A stretch of 64,000 bases of DNA, from contig NZ_WCJE01000002.1 of assembly GCF_016743335.1 (NCBI RefSeq), forward strand, positions 91,164 to 155,163, written 5' to 3'. Both the position numbers and the translations under genes were made by a program. This document shows positions 16,098 to 25,099 of this stretch, in pieces. Origin of the DNA: Streptococcus suis. GTDB lineage: Bacteria > Bacillota > Bacilli > Lactobacillales > Streptococcaceae. The notes under the pieces are model-generated. The model made no database searches. It saw nothing but the letters and a program-made list of their open reading frames with translations, and was not told the origin of the DNA. Positions within the stretch are counted from its first letter, which is position 1. Each line of letters starts with the position of its first letter.

Positions 16098-16973
16098 CTA
16101 TTTGAATTTCTTACTTACCTTGGTATAGGTTTCACGCTGATTTTGGATTTCGCTGAGGAATTGGAGATAATTGTCAAAGCGACTTTGGGAAATGGCAGAG
16201 CTGGCAACAGCTTCCTTGACCGCACAATCCGGCTCATGGGTGTGGGTACAGGTCCTAAATTTGCAGTCCTGGCTGCTTTCCGCAATCTCTGGGAAACAAT
16301 CTGTCAGAGCCTCCGCCTCCTTGACTTCATAGTCTAGGGATGAAAAACCTGGCGTATCCGCAATTTTCCCACCGAAGACATTGTAGAAACTGACCGCACG
16401 AGTGGTATGGCGACCACGCCCCAGACTATCTGAAATCGCACCTGTTTCCAAGGCTAATTCTGGTGCAATGCGATTGAGAAGAGTCGATTTACCAACCCCT
16501 GTCTGCCCCATAAAGACCGTCACCTTATCCTGCAATAATGGCGTCAATTCCTCCAAACTATAGACAAAAGGATAGCCAATTTTCTCATAGATAGCCTTGA
16601 AGGCATCCATCTCCGCCCGTTCTTCTACCAAGTCCATCTTAGAGATATAGATAATGGGATCCATATCCTTCTGTTCAAGGAGAACTAGGAAACGATCCAG
16701 TAGATTGGCATTAAAATCAGGTTCCTTGGCCGACATGATAACCACAGCCTGATCGATATTGACGATAGGAGGTCGAACCAAGCTATTCTTTCTCTCGTGG
16801 ATTTTTAAAATATAGCCTTCTGAGTTTTCCTCCGCAGAAAAGTCCACAAAATCACCCACGTAGGGCGTTTGACCTTTCTTACGAAAATTTCCTCTGGCTC
16901 TGGTTTGATAAATCTGTCCATCTGCCTCGACATAGTAAAAACCAGCCAAGGCCTTGATAATTCTTCCTTGCAA
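16098..16973 (-). CDS. rsgA: Ribosome small-subunit GTPase RsgA
   Basis: A 291-residue circularly permuted GTPase that helps 30S maturation. Order of elements: OB-fold (residues 1-65), G4 SKMDL near 120, G1 P-loop [12 protein letters not shown] near 165, G3 DTPGFSSLD near 215, then a zinc-binding tail with [14 protein letters not shown] near 245. All are intact. In many streptococci rsmA is the next upstream gene; here about 12 kb of accessory DNA intervenes. Confidence 0.96.
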   Translation of the reverse strand: MQGRIIKALAGFYYVEADGQIYQTRARGNFRKKGQTPYVGDFVDFSAEENSEGYILKIHERKNSLVRPPIVNIDQAVVIMSAKEPDFNANLLDRFLVLLEQKDMDPIIYISKMDLVEERAEMDAFKAIYEKIGYPFVYSLEELTPLLQDKVTVFMGQTGVGKSTLLNRIAPELALETGAISDSLGRGRHTTRAVSFYNVFGGKIADTPGFSSLDYEVKEAEALTDCFPEIAESSQDCKFRTCTHTHEPDCAVKEAVASSAISQSRFDNYLQFLSEIQNQRETYTKVSKKFK

Positions 16974-17130
16974 TGAAGACTCCTTTGTGTGTACTTGTTC
17001 CTATTATACCAAATTTCCTAGGAAAAAGGGAGTAAAGCCAAGTCCTGCACAGCTAGTATTTTCTTGCCAATGGGAATATGTGCACTAGAAAAGCCCTCAA
17101 ACGAGAGCTTTCTTGGTATACATAGATGGA

Positions 17131-18501
17131 CTAGTCTCTTTTGCGTGATGTGGCAGCTAGTCCGAGACCTGAAAGACCGGACAAGATGCCTCCTAAAACT
17201 AGGAGCATAGAGCTACTATCACCTGTTTTTGGCAAGGTTTTGGCAGTAGTCTGAGAGCCTTCCTCTGGTTTAACAGCAGGAGTGCTTGGAGCGGACTTGT
17301 CTACCTTTTTCTTGTCGGTTGTTACGACTGGTTGAGCCTTACCAGCTGTCTGGTCAGTTAAGGACGAGGCATCTGTTAGCTGTTCAACTGGTTTGTCTGT
17401 CGGAGTGTCAACTGGTTGTTCGACCGGCTGTTCGGCTGGGGTTTCAACTGGTTGTTCTGCCGAGGTTTCGCCTAGTTGTTCAGCTGGTTTTTCAACTGGA
17501 ACTTCGACCGGCTGTTCAACTGGTTTAGTTTCAGCTGGTTTTTCAGCTGGAGTTTCAACTGGTTTTTCAATTGGGGTTTCAACTGGTTTTTCAGTTGGTT
17601 GTTCAGTTGGTTGTTCGGCTGGAGTTTCAACTGGTTGTTCAGTTGGTTGTTCAGTTGGTTGTTCGACTGGGGTTTCTGGAGCGGCGTCCTTAATCATCCA
17701 GAATTGAACCCATGCAAAACCAGCAGAGTTTAGTTGCTTTAAGGCATTATCATAGGTAAGTTCATAGGTTGGACTAGTGTATTGGTCCAACTTGTATCCA
17801 TCAACTTTGGGTGTTTCTACCGTCTTTGTTTCTCCCGGGTTGATGGTAACATAGTAATGAGATAATGGACCATCAACTTCTGAAATTGCACCTATTAGTA
17901 CCGAAATTGGTTTTTCAACTGGCTGGTCAGCTGGGGTTGCAACTGGTTGTTCAGTTGGTTGTTCGACTGGTTGCTCAGTTGGCTGGTCGGCTGGCTTCTC
18001 AACTGGTTTTTCTGTTGGTGTTGTAGCTGGTTTTTCAGTTGGCTGGTCTGTCGGAGTCTCGGCTGGCTTCTCAACTGGGGTTTCCACTGGTGTTTCAACT
18101 TTCTTATAGAAAAAACCTGTAGCTGGAACCCAATCTGTGTCATGCCAAACATTTTCGCCAGTGAAACTATCATAGGTTACAACCGTCTCAGCCGAAGACC
18201 AATCGGCAAGGACGTATCCATCTATATGAGGAGCCTTCTCTATTATGGTTTCTCCTTTGGAGATAGTTCCCTCTTTATAGGGGGCAATGCTCGTATATGA
18301 TGGAACACGAATTACACCATCTTCTGGGATATCATCTATATAATAATAAATTCGATAGGTGACAGTCTCTACTGGCTGATCTTCTGCATAAACTACAGCC
18401 TCTCCTACAAACTGGCTACCAGTAGGAATACCTACCCCACCCAAAACAAGGCTAGACGTAAGGGCTACGCCCCATTTAACCAATTTTTTTGCATTCATCA
18501 T
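17131..18501 (-). CDS. LPXTG surface protein with Pro-rich EQP/EKP repeat stalk
   Basis: A 456-residue cell-wall-anchored protein. The signal peptide spans about residues 1-40 (cleavage near VVYAED). Two related ~75-residue modules follow, each with [10 protein letters not shown] / [14 protein letters not shown] cores that resemble MucBP-like beta repeats. They are separated and followed by tracts of ETPxEKP/EQPTEQP repeats. The C-terminus has LPKTGD, a hydrophobic helix and a RKRD tail, so housekeeping sortase should anchor it. The repeat tract suggests length variation. Ligand unknown. It lies next to a serine recombinase and palindromes. Confidence 0.9.
   Translation of the reverse strand: MMNAKKLVKWGVALTSSLVLGGVGIPTGSQFVGEAVVYAEDQPVETVTYRIYYYIDDIPEDGVIRVPSYTSIAPYKEGTISKGETIIEKAPHIDGYVLADWSSAETVVTYDSFTGENVWHDTDWVPATGFFYKKVETPVETPVEKPAETPTDQPTEKPATTPTEKPVEKPADQPTEQPVEQPTEQPVATPADQPVEKPISVLIGAISEVDGPLSHYYVTINPGETKTVETPKVDGYKLDQYTSPTYELTYDNALKQLNSAGFAWVQFWMIKDAAPETPVEQPTEQPTEQPVETPAEQPTEQPTEKPVETPIEKPVETPAEKPAETKPVEQPVEVPVEKPAEQLGETSAEQPVETPAEQPVEQPVDTPTDKPVEQLTDASSLTDQTAGKAQPVVTTDKKKVDKSAPSTPAVKPEEGSQTTAKTLPKTGDSSSMLLVLGGILSGLSGLGLAATSRKRD
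17390..18095. repeat. Tandem-like Pro-rich coding repeat tracts
   Basis: Two blocks (about 17390-17670 and 17900-18095) of degenerate 12-15-base units encode EQP, EKP and ETP runs on the minus strand. Units such as CAACTGGTTGTTCAGTTGG recur many times. Such arrays expand and contract by recombination or slippage, always in multiples of three here. The strand opposite shows long open frames with Cys/Trp-rich repeats, which are artefacts of the repeat. Confidence 0.85.
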
Positions 18502-18576
18502 ATTTTCCTAAGGTCTCTTGACCTTTCCTTTCCTTTTAAACATCTTATAAACCCCTGCTACAATAGGGTTTGTAGG

Positions 18577-18606
18577 TGTTTTAGTTAAGGGTCGTTAACT
18601 AAAACA
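18577..18606. repeat. 30-bp palindrome A near the serine recombinase
   Basis: Perfect 12-bp arms TGTTTTAGTTAA / TTAACTAAAACA around the six-base centre GGGTCG. It shares its outer heptamers TGTTTTA/TAAAACA and its 30-bp size with the palindrome at 18694. It may be a recombinase subsite; a hairpin or regulator operator for the LPXTG gene is the alternative. Confidence 0.6.
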
Positions 18607-18693
18607 AGGAAAAATCAAAAAAATGCCGACCTGGAAAGGCTTGAAAAACCAGTCAAATCAGCATTTTGAATGTTTTTTATTGATGACTTTGAT

Positions 18694-18723
18694 TGTTTTA
18701 ACAGACGACCGTCTACTAAAACA
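18694..18723. repeat. 30-bp palindrome B near the serine recombinase
   Basis: Outer arms TGTTTTA / TAAAACA and inner arms AGACG / CGTCT around AC, with AC mismatches between. It lies 12 bases beyond the recombinase stop codon and 117 bases from palindrome A, with the same overall length and ends. Both would fit a 12-bp half-site dimer of a resolvase. Confidence 0.6.
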
Positions 18724-18734
18724 CACATATTCGC

Positions 18735-19412
18735 CTACAGTTTATCATTTTGTGCTGTTTCTGTCAAAGAATTATGTGCTTTTTGACTGCGAAATGGGAT
18801 ATTATTTCGTTTTAAGACATGATAGATGGTCGCTGTTGAAATATTCAACTGGTTGACCATGTCTCGGATGGTTGTTTCTTCTGCCACATAGCTCTGAATC
18901 ACTTGTTTTTCTTTTGATTTTGAAATACCCTTATTGCCCAATTTTACACCACGTTCTCTGGCCTTACGCAGACCATCTTTGGTGCGGTCAGAAATGGCTT
19001 GGAGTTCCCATTCTGCCACATAGCCTAGCATGAGGCAGAAGAATCGACCTGTCAGCGAGTCTGTTTCGATTTGTTCGTGGACGGATTGCAGGCGGATATG
19101 GTGGCTAGTCAAGTCTGAGATGATAGCAGACAGATGGAGCATCTTTCTGGTTAGGCGGTCTAGCTTATAGACTACAAAACTGGTCTCTATCCCGCTTTCA
19201 GCACAGGCTTTGGCTAGCCTGATAGCTTTTTGAAGTTGTGGGCGGTCTTGATGACCTCCCGATTCCTTTTCCATGTAGAGTCTGTCACAGAAGTGTAGGG
19301 CTTCTTTTTGAACTTCTAGCCCCAGTTCTTGCCGATTGTCCCTCGAACTCACACGAGCGTAGCCAATGACGACAGTGCCTTTTTCTTGGTATTGCTTGAT
19401 GATTTTCTTCAT
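18735..19412 (-). CDS. Serine recombinase (resolvase/invertase family)
   Basis: A 225-residue small serine recombinase. The catalytic domain has GYARVSSRDNRQELGLEVQ near residue 17 with the nucleophilic Ser, YKLDRLTRK near 84 with the Arg pair, and the long E helix around residues 110-150 (GYVAEWELQAISDRTKDGLRKARERG, given here by landmarks). A C-terminal helix-turn-helix (TIRDMVNQLNISTATIYHVL) binds the site. It appears intact. It lies between tRNA-Leu and an LPXTG gene and next to two 30-bp palindromes, so it may act locally, or it may be a remnant of a mobile element. Confidence 0.88.
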   Translation of the reverse strand: MKKIIKQYQEKGTVVIGYARVSSRDNRQELGLEVQKEALHFCDRLYMEKESGGHQDRPQLQKAIRLAKACAESGIETSFVVYKLDRLTRKMLHLSAIISDLTSHHIRLQSVHEQIETDSLTGRFFCLMLGYVAEWELQAISDRTKDGLRKARERGVKLGNKGISKSKEKQVIQSYVAEETTIRDMVNQLNISTATIYHVLKRNNIPFRSQKAHNSLTETAQNDKL

Positions 19413-19542
19413 ATTTTCCTCCTTGTTCTACTATTGTAGCGGGGATTGGTATAAAAGGTCTGATGAACATGTGATCATGGTTTGATAATCATTCCATTTT
19501 CCCCTAGCCAAGTCAAGAAAAAAATAGTATAATAAAAAGCAA

Positions 19543-19624
19543 GCGGAGGTGGTGGAACGGCAGACACGCATGCTTCAGGCGCATGTGCCCATCGGGTGTG
19601 AGGGTTCAAATCCCTTCCTCCGCA
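19543..19624 (+). tRNA. tRNA-Leu (anticodon CAG)
   Basis: An 82-base class II tRNA. The acceptor GCGGAGG pairs with CCTCCGC. The anticodon stem CATGC/GCATG encloses TTCAGGC with anticodon CAG. There is a short variable arm, and the T-arm is GAGGG-TTCAAAT-CCCTT. The 3' CCA is not encoded. A 10-bp hairpin (CCCCAAGTCA/TGACTTGGGG, 19639-19665) follows but lacks a clear T-run. Confidence 0.97.
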
Positions 19625-19696
19625 TGATAAACGAGAAACCCCAAGTCAGAGTTGATGACTTGGGGTGATACTTTATGCTAATTATTTGGCTTCAAA

Positions 19697-20032
19697 TCAT
19701 TTAAGTAATGTTATCCAGTTTTGCTTTGAATGCAAGATACGGGCTACAAAAACCTGATAGCCCTCTATGAAATAAAAAACGAGATAATGTTCTATCGGCA
19801 TATAACGGTAGGGCTTTCCATCGGCAGTTAGGTTGCCAAATCCTCTGCTAGATACCAAGGGACAGACTTCAGGGAATAGCTCTAATATTTCCAAAGCCTT
19901 CAATATCAAATCAATTTTGCTAGCCGCTGCTTGTTGGCTGTAAAAATTGATCAGAATGTAATCATATATAGCCTGCAAATCCTGTTTGGCTCTATCAGAA
20001 ATAACAAGCTCATATTTTTTCTTATCAGTCAA
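19697..20032 (-). CDS. RelE/ParE-superfamily toxin
   Basis: A 111-residue toxin-like protein. It has the RelE/ParE fold pattern: ELVISDRAKQDLQAIYDYI at the start, KALEILELFPEVCP in the middle, and the strand pair YRYMPIEHYLVFYFI and VFVARILHSKQNW at the end. A TTG at 20032 with AAGGAA upstream is the best start, overlapping the antitoxin gene by eight bases. This order (antitoxin first, overlap) is typical. Whether it cleaves mRNA or targets gyrase cannot be decided. Confidence 0.85.
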   Translation of the reverse strand: MTDKKKYELVISDRAKQDLQAIYDYILINFYSQQAAASKIDLILKALEILELFPEVCPLVSSRGFGNLTADGKPYRYMPIEHYLVFYFIEGYQVFVARILHSKQNWITLLK

Positions 20033-20318
20033 GACCAAATTCCTTTCTGACAGCCACGAGAGAACTTGTCTTACCTGCTAGAATATCCTGATGCCCTAAC
20101 AAGATTTCTTTCTTTAACTCTTCAAAAGCAATCTTGTTGCTATCCTCCCTACTGTCTTTTGTGACAAATTCTTGGGCATCAATAGTACCTGTCGCAATTT
20201 TTCTCAAGGTCGCATTCAGCACATCTGAAACTGTCATGCTTTCTCCTGCTAATAGCTCCTTTGTCTGCTGATAATAAAATGAATCTGCCCTAAAGTTTAC
20301 CTGTTGTGTTGCTCCCAT
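20025..20318 (-). CDS. RelB/DinJ-type antitoxin
   Basis: A 97-residue protein with an N-terminal ribbon-helix-helix (VNFRADSFYYQQTKELL then SVSDVL-type helix MTVSDVLNATLRKI) and an acidic C-terminal tail that would wrap the toxin. ATG 20318 has AAAGGAG upstream. Antitoxins of this kind repress their own promoter. The genes follow tRNA-Leu and precede a repeated intergenic element. Confidence 0.85.
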   Translation of the reverse strand: MGATQQVNFRADSFYYQQTKELLAGESMTVSDVLNATLRKIATGTIDAQEFVTKDSREDSNKIAFEELKKEILLGHQDILAGKTSSLVAVRKEFGLD

Positions 20319-20398
20319 TATTCCCAACTCCTTTGTATAGACGTTTTGTACATACAGTTTACCCCTTTTTCAGAAGTTGGTCAAGATATTCGCTAAAT

Positions 20399-20795
20399 GG
20401 GAGTGGGAAAGAACTCGACCATTCATAGAAGAGTTCGTCAACAAGTCCTTATTTCCAGTTGTTGAGCTGAAACAGTCTATTCCCAGACTGTTTCACTCCC
20501 ACCCCCGCATAGCTCCAACAGTCAGAGTAGTGACTGTTGGAGGTTGGAGATAGAGCGAACAAGGTTCGTTACAAAAAGGTTCAGTGAACCTTTTGAGGTT
20601 GGAAATAGAGCGAACTTTGTTCGCAACAGTCGTAATGATCAGATTTGGAGTATAAAACACGAATTGCTGAGATTTGCTTCGCAAATCCTATCTCCAACCT
20701 TTAACAGTCTCCCAGACTGTTAAAGCCAATCAACCACTGCGCTGAGATGTTGACACTAACTTTGAGAAGCGGTGCTGGGCTTTTTGCTCAACCTC
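20399..20795. repeat. Long intergenic repeat, copy 1
   Basis: About 400 bp of non-coding DNA with many short palindromes, e.g. AGATTTGC-TTC-GCAAATC and AACAGTCT-CCC-AGACTGTT. It shares long near-identical blocks with 48036-48320, including GGGAGTGGGAAAGAACTCGA and AAAACACGAATTGCTGAGAT, in the same orientation. The shared hairpin GGGCTTTTTGC end probably acts as a terminator for the ABC genes. Open frames inside both copies encode the same MRSKSQQFVF start and are treated as by-products. It looks like a non-autonomous mobile element. Confidence 0.85.
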
Positions 20796-20799
20796 ATTT

Positions 20800-22392
20800 T
20801 TATATCTTCTCACGCAATTTCCCATCACGCATTTCCAAAACCACATCAAACATGTCTAGGATGGCAGGGTCTGATTGGTGCAAGATAGTAATGATGAGTT
20901 TGTCCTCCAACTGCAAAAGGTGGGTCAAGACCTGTTTGGTCAAGGCAGGGTCTAAATGGGCGGTCGGTTCATCCAAGAGCAAGATGTCCTTGCCGCTCAT
21001 CAGGGCACGGAGCAGACACAGGGTATTTTTCTCGCCACCACTCAAGAGACTGGGATCGCTTGTTGTACGCAAGGTGTCCTGTAAACTCGTTGGCAAGCTC
21101 CTTAACAAGCCAAGCATGACATCTCTTCCCTTCTCATAGGTTCCAAAAACAGACACATTGTTTTCAAAATCGGTATGGTAAAGATGCTCAAACTGGCTAA
21201 GATAGAAGGCGGTAGCTGCTTCCATTTCATGTGAAACATCATGTTCCAAATAGGAAACACTTCCCATGTCCATAGCCAGTTCCCCTGCCAACACTCGTAG
21301 AAAAGTCGATTTCCCGCTAGCTGACGGGCCAATGATGGCATACTTTTTCCCCTTGTCAAACCGATAGGAAAAATCTGCTACCGCTAATTCTCCCACACGA
21401 TAGGCCACATCCCTGACTTCCAAAGCTGTCACCTTGGGATAGCTTGGCACTTGCTCAGACAAGACCTGACCAGCAAGATAATCTTCTAAATTAGCGACCG
21501 TTTCCTTGGTCGAATGGATATAATTGACATCCAAAAGGATGTATTTCATGGGATAGATGAAATTTTCAACATAGCTAAAAGTCGCAATGGCAGCACCGAT
21601 GGTCAACTTTTTTTGTAGCAAGAGGTAGCCGACCAAGCCAAAAGCCGTTAATTGCACCAAAAACATGGAAAATCCATTGACGACATTGGCCAGGGTTTTG
21701 AATTGCCCAAAGCGAAAACGGGCCTGTTCACTTTCTTCTACCGACCGATGGTGGACACGACTGATGGAGCCGAAGGTTTCACTATTAACGCGGTTCTTAG
21801 CAGAAAAGAGGTCAGTCACCACCTGAAAATAGCGTTCCAAACTCTGTAAAAATGACCGCTGACGCTGAGAAAGAGGACCCGAAATCCACTTGGGAATGAA
21901 AACCGCCAAGGCAGATGACAAAATAATGCCTACCGCAACCAGCGGATGAACAAAGAGAAAGAGGGAAACCGCATAGATGAACATGCTCAAACTAGAGCGG
22001 ATAATGTCCATGAGGGGACTCAGGTAACTCTCCTCAATGGTTTCCAAATCGTTGTCAAAAATGGATAGATAGGCAGAGACATTCTTCTCTGAAAATTTGG
22101 CTAAAGGCTGTGATAACAAGCTGTTTGCCAGACCTTTTTTAGCCGTGACATAGAATCCCTGAGACACCTTCCACTCATAAACCTGGGAAATGTACTGAAA
22201 GACTGAATTGGCAATGATGGTCAAAGCGTAGGCCAACAAGAGCCAGACAAGTCCTGTCCAGCCCATCTGAAAAATATGGTCAAAAAGATACTTATTTAAC
22301 TCAGGTAATACGATATTGGTCAAACTATATAAGATATGGAAAACCAACTGAATAGCAATAACAAACCTCAATTGATAGATGATTTTTTTCAT
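20800..22392 (-). CDS. ABC exporter, fused membrane and ATPase domains (second subunit)
   Basis: A 530-residue half-transporter. The first ~310 residues hold about six membrane helices, and the C-terminal domain is an ATPase with Walker A GPSASGKSTFL near 355, signature LLSGGEKNT near 455 and Walker B DILLLDEPTAHL near 475. ATG 22392 follows AGGAGG, so the ten-residue extension is discarded. It pairs with the gene 33 bases upstream as a heterodimer. The substrate is unknown; with an adjacent Rgg it may export a peptide or toxic compound. Confidence 0.88.
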   Translation of the reverse strand: MKKIIYQLRFVIAIQLVFHILYSLTNIVLPELNKYLFDHIFQMGWTGLVWLLLAYALTIIANSVFQYISQVYEWKVSQGFYVTAKKGLANSLLSQPLAKFSEKNVSAYLSIFDNDLETIEESYLSPLMDIIRSSLSMFIYAVSLFLFVHPLVAVGIILSSALAVFIPKWISGPLSQRQRSFLQSLERYFQVVTDLFSAKNRVNSETFGSISRVHHRSVEESEQARFRFGQFKTLANVVNGFSMFLVQLTAFGLVGYLLLQKKLTIGAAIATFSYVENFIYPMKYILLDVNYIHSTKETVANLEDYLAGQVLSEQVPSYPKVTALEVRDVAYRVGELAVADFSYRFDKGKKYAIIGPSASGKSTFLRVLAGELAMDMGSVSYLEHDVSHEMEAATAFYLSQFEHLYHTDFENNVSVFGTYEKGRDVMLGLLRSLPTSLQDTLRTTSDPSLLSGGEKNTLCLLRALMSGKDILLLDEPTAHLDPALTKQVLTHLLQLEDKLIITILHQSDPAILDMFDVVLEMRDGKLREKI

Positions 22393-22425
22393 AACTCCTC
22401 CTAGATAGGAACAAACGGACAAAAA

Positions 22426-24003
22426 TTAATTGCTCTCCCCAATCCGTACCACCCCATCATAACGAGAAAGAATCTCATCGGACACGCGGTGGGAAATATG
22501 AATGAGCGTCTTATCAGCTAGAGAGGTAAGGTAGGCTTCAATTACTGTATAGGTTTCCTGATCCAAGGCAGACAGACTTTCATCCAGCAACAAGATATCC
22601 TTATCTTGCAGCAAGGCACGGATCAAGAGCAGGCGTTGCTTTTGTCCGCCAGACAGGCCGCTATCATCACTAATTTCCTCGCTCAAAGAAGCATAACTTG
22701 GGAAACGACTGTCAAGGTTCATGGTCTTAATGAGAAACATCAGCCTATCTTCTGGAACTTCCCGTCCCATTGTCAAATTGTAGAGAACCCTATCATGGAA
22801 AAGGGCTCCCTCTTGTGGCAAATAGGCAATCTTGTCTTGAATGGCTTGGTAGGATAAGTCTGAAAGAGAGGTTTTATCAAAGTAAATATCCCCTGTTTGC
22901 AGTTGGCTATTCTTGGTCAAAATAAGAGCCAAGGAAGATTTGCCAGAACCACTTTCCCCAAGAATTAAATACTTCTTACCACGTTCGAACGCTACGGTCA
23001 GGTCTTCAAAGACCTGCTTCTCACCGATAGCATAACTAGCCTTGACCAGTTGAATACTCTGGAAAGCTGAAGCTAGTTCCTGCCCCTTCGTTTCTTGACC
23101 CCAAGTAGATAGCTCAAACTCTTGCTTCAATTTCTTAACGGCATGCCTATCCAAAAAGGCTGCCGCAATGCTATTTATGGGATCCACCAACTGCTCTGAA
23201 ATGGTCAGAATAGCCGTCAAACCTCCGATGGTCAAGGCCCCAGAAAAGACTTGAAAACCACCGATAAAGATAATCGAAAGAGTGGTCAGATAAAAGACAA
23301 AACCGACTAAGAGCCGCATGGTTACTGTCGTTCGATTGGCCTGATTGACCTTGTCATTGACTGCTTGATAGCGATCGTTCAGACCATCTAAAACTTGCTG
23401 TCTTTGGCGGCTATTTTTCACTTGCAAATAACTCAGAAAGACATCTGAAACCCTTGTATTATAGACCTGCTGACTGTCCGAAATCGCTTCCTGATTGAGC
23501 CTTCTCCTCTTTTTAAACAAATAGGGAATCACAACTGGCAAGAATGAGATCAGAATCAAGAAAATAGCTGTCAGACCATCCAAGCTAAGCAAGGCTAGAC
23601 TGGCAATGCCAAAGGTACAAGCACCTTGAAAAATCGTAAAGAAAGCGTCGTAATAATCTTCTTTCACCGTCTCCAAATCATTATTGAGCTGGGAAATATA
23701 GGCCCCTGCCCCCTGGTCAACAAACCGCCTAAAAGGTAAATCAAAAATTTTCCCAATAAAGGTCGCCTGCAATTGGAAACCTACTTGATTGAGATAGCTG
23801 ACATTGGCAATCTGACGAATGTATTCAAAGATCAGCATGACAAGGACAGTTAGCCCCATCAGCACAAAATAAGACACAAAGGCTTGTCTATCTCCAGCTG
23901 CAATAGCATCAATAATGTAGCGATATTGGTACAGAAAGCCAACATTGAGCAGGGCTACTGCAAAAATACAAGTTAAGGTTAGCCAAAAATTCCTCTTTTT
24001 CAT
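22426..24003 (-). CDS. ABC exporter, fused membrane and ATPase domains (first subunit)
   Basis: A 525-residue half-transporter. Six membrane helices are followed by an ATPase with Walker A LGESGSGKSSLAL near 350, signature DSGLSGGQKQRLL near 450 and Walker B DILLLDESLSALD near 472. ATG 24003 follows GGAGGGG directly; the upstream in-frame ATG at 24054 lacks a site. The proteins lack an N-terminal peptidase C39 domain, so leader-peptide cleavage is not expected here. The promoter and putative operator lie at 24059-24097. Confidence 0.88.
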   Translation of the reverse strand: MKKRNFWLTLTCIFAVALLNVGFLYQYRYIIDAIAAGDRQAFVSYFVLMGLTVLVMLIFEYIRQIANVSYLNQVGFQLQATFIGKIFDLPFRRFVDQGAGAYISQLNNDLETVKEDYYDAFFTIFQGACTFGIASLALLSLDGLTAIFLILISFLPVVIPYLFKKRRRLNQEAISDSQQVYNTRVSDVFLSYLQVKNSRQRQQVLDGLNDRYQAVNDKVNQANRTTVTMRLLVGFVFYLTTLSIIFIGGFQVFSGALTIGGLTAILTISEQLVDPINSIAAAFLDRHAVKKLKQEFELSTWGQETKGQELASAFQSIQLVKASYAIGEKQVFEDLTVAFERGKKYLILGESGSGKSSLALILTKNSQLQTGDIYFDKTSLSDLSYQAIQDKIAYLPQEGALFHDRVLYNLTMGREVPEDRLMFLIKTMNLDSRFPSYASLSEEISDDSGLSGGQKQRLLLIRALLQDKDILLLDESLSALDQETYTVIEAYLTSLADKTLIHISHRVSDEILSRYDGVVRIGESN

Positions 24004-24058
24004 TTCCCCTCCATCGTTTGATAGATTTCTAAGCAAACATTTGGTCGCTTTCATCTAT

Positions 24059-24097
24059 ATTATAGAATAGGAATTGGAGACGATTTTATTCGTCCCC
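24059..24097 (-). promoter_or_regulatory. ABC operon promoter with inverted repeat
   Basis: TATAAT (complement of 24059-24064) is a good -10. At the -35 position sits an inverted repeat GGAGACGA / TCGTCCCC (24076-24083 and 24090-24097, one mismatch) instead of a consensus hexamer, so activation by a bound protein is likely. The adjacent rgg product is the obvious candidate. The same hairpin could instead be the rgg terminator. Confidence 0.55.
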
Positions 24098-24106
24098 TAT
24101 ATGCAA

Positions 24107-24973
24107 CTATTTCTCGTTCGCTATTTTTTCAAGTATCGTTTCATACCAATCTGCTATATTCTGGCTATCGACCGCTCGTAAAAGTTCGATACACTTTCTC
24201 ATCTCCAAGATAGCATTGGCACTTCCTGTTTTTCGATAATCATAAAAAGCCTTACCAAATTTAAATAAAATGCGTTCAAAAATTTCCGTTTCATCGAAAA
24301 ACAGACCTTTGATGGTCTTTTCAAGAAAGATTGCGTCGGCAAGTTCCTTATGTTGAACGCTGACGAGATAGGCACTAAGTAAAATTTGAGAAACTGCCAA
24401 TCGATGTAGTTTCATTTCACGATAAAACTGTGTACGACCAATTAGTTCCCTGCAAAAAAGCATCATAGTCTGGTGTTCTAATTCATCCATGGTATTGGCA
24501 AATAGCAAGAGCTCGTAATAACTCCAGTTGTCCACTCGAAATAAGTAATCCGTTAAAAAGGCTGTATCTTCTTTCGAAACAACTACTGTCTTATCTAAGT
24601 CGCTCAGTTTATACGCGATTAAAATAGCATTCAACCGATGAAACTCCCTACGAGAATCTCTTTCTGCTTTTGCTAATTGTTCAGACAAGATTTTCTTTAT
24701 GGTTACAACATCTCTGATATAGATGGATTGTTTTAGTTGTTCCAAAATTCTAGTCAGCTCATCTTTTTTGAAATCCTGACTGGCATACACGAACTCGTCC
24801 ACATCCACATTCATTTCTGCCAGCACACCAAATAATTTACTAACAGTAATGTCGGATTCTCCATTTTCAAACCTAGAAAGTTGAGAAGTAGAAATATGTC
24901 CCTTGGCGACCTCCGCCAAACTCTTCCCCTTTCCCTCTCTTATCAATTTTAATGTCCTACCAAAACGATTCAT
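24107..24973 (-). CDS. Rgg/GadR/MutR-family transcriptional regulator
   Basis: A 288-residue regulator. Residues 4-60 are an XRE-type helix-turn-helix (LKLIREGKGKSLAEVAKG, then STSQLSRFENGESDIT). The rest is an all-helical repeat domain that in Rgg proteins binds a peptide pheromone. It lies directly upstream of and in the same direction as the ABC exporter, with a promoter bearing an inverted repeat in the 100-base gap. I found no convincing SHP-type pheromone gene nearby. It is probably a local activator of the transporter. Confidence 0.88.
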   Translation of the reverse strand: MNRFGRTLKLIREGKGKSLAEVAKGHISTSQLSRFENGESDITVSKLFGVLAEMNVDVDEFVYASQDFKKDELTRILEQLKQSIYIRDVVTIKKILSEQLAKAERDSRREFHRLNAILIAYKLSDLDKTVVVSKEDTAFLTDYLFRVDNWSYYELLLFANTMDELEHQTMMLFCRELIGRTQFYREMKLHRLAVSQILLSAYLVSVQHKELADAIFLEKTIKGLFFDETEIFERILFKFGKAFYDYRKTGSANAILEMRKCIELLRAVDSQNIADWYETILEKIANEK

Positions 24974-25069
24974 GCTTTACCTCTACACTCACGATTAAAA
25001 AATCATTTGTAAACATAATTATTATACCACAACTCCCCATGTTTGTGTGTGTTTTCACATAAAGAAGAA

Positions 25070-25093
25070 ACCAAGCCAGCTATCTGACTTGGT
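25070..25093 (-). terminator. Terminator after the sulfatase-fold gene
   Basis: Arms ACCAAGCCAG / CTGACTTGGT with a four-base loop and one mismatch. The leftward transcript continues into GTTTCTTCTTT, a T-rich stretch. It separates the envelope operon from rgg. Confidence 0.75.
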
Positions 25094-25099
25094 CTATTT

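Noticed and set aside
17393..17707. Open frame on the plus strand encoding a Cys/Gly/Val-rich repeat protein
   Set aside because: It is the antisense of the Pro-rich repeat tract of the LPXTG gene; it has no ribosome binding site and its periodicity is inherited from the repeat.
17390..18095. CRISPR-like array
   Set aside because: The repeats are degenerate, in frame, contiguous without unique spacers, and encode a surface-protein stalk; no cas genes are present in the window.
20493..20684. A minus-strand frame starting MRSKSQQFVF, also present at 47989-48207
   Set aside because: Similarity between the two is explained by the shared intergenic repeat; the frames differ in length and ending and lack start signals.
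24957..25016. A 19-codon hydrophobic frame (MFTNDFLIVSVEVKHESFW) on the minus strand upstream of rgg, a possible SHP pheromone
   Set aside because: Its ATG lies only a few bases after the -10, so there is no room for a ribosome binding site, and it runs out of phase into rgg. It also lacks the usual basic N-terminus of an SHP.
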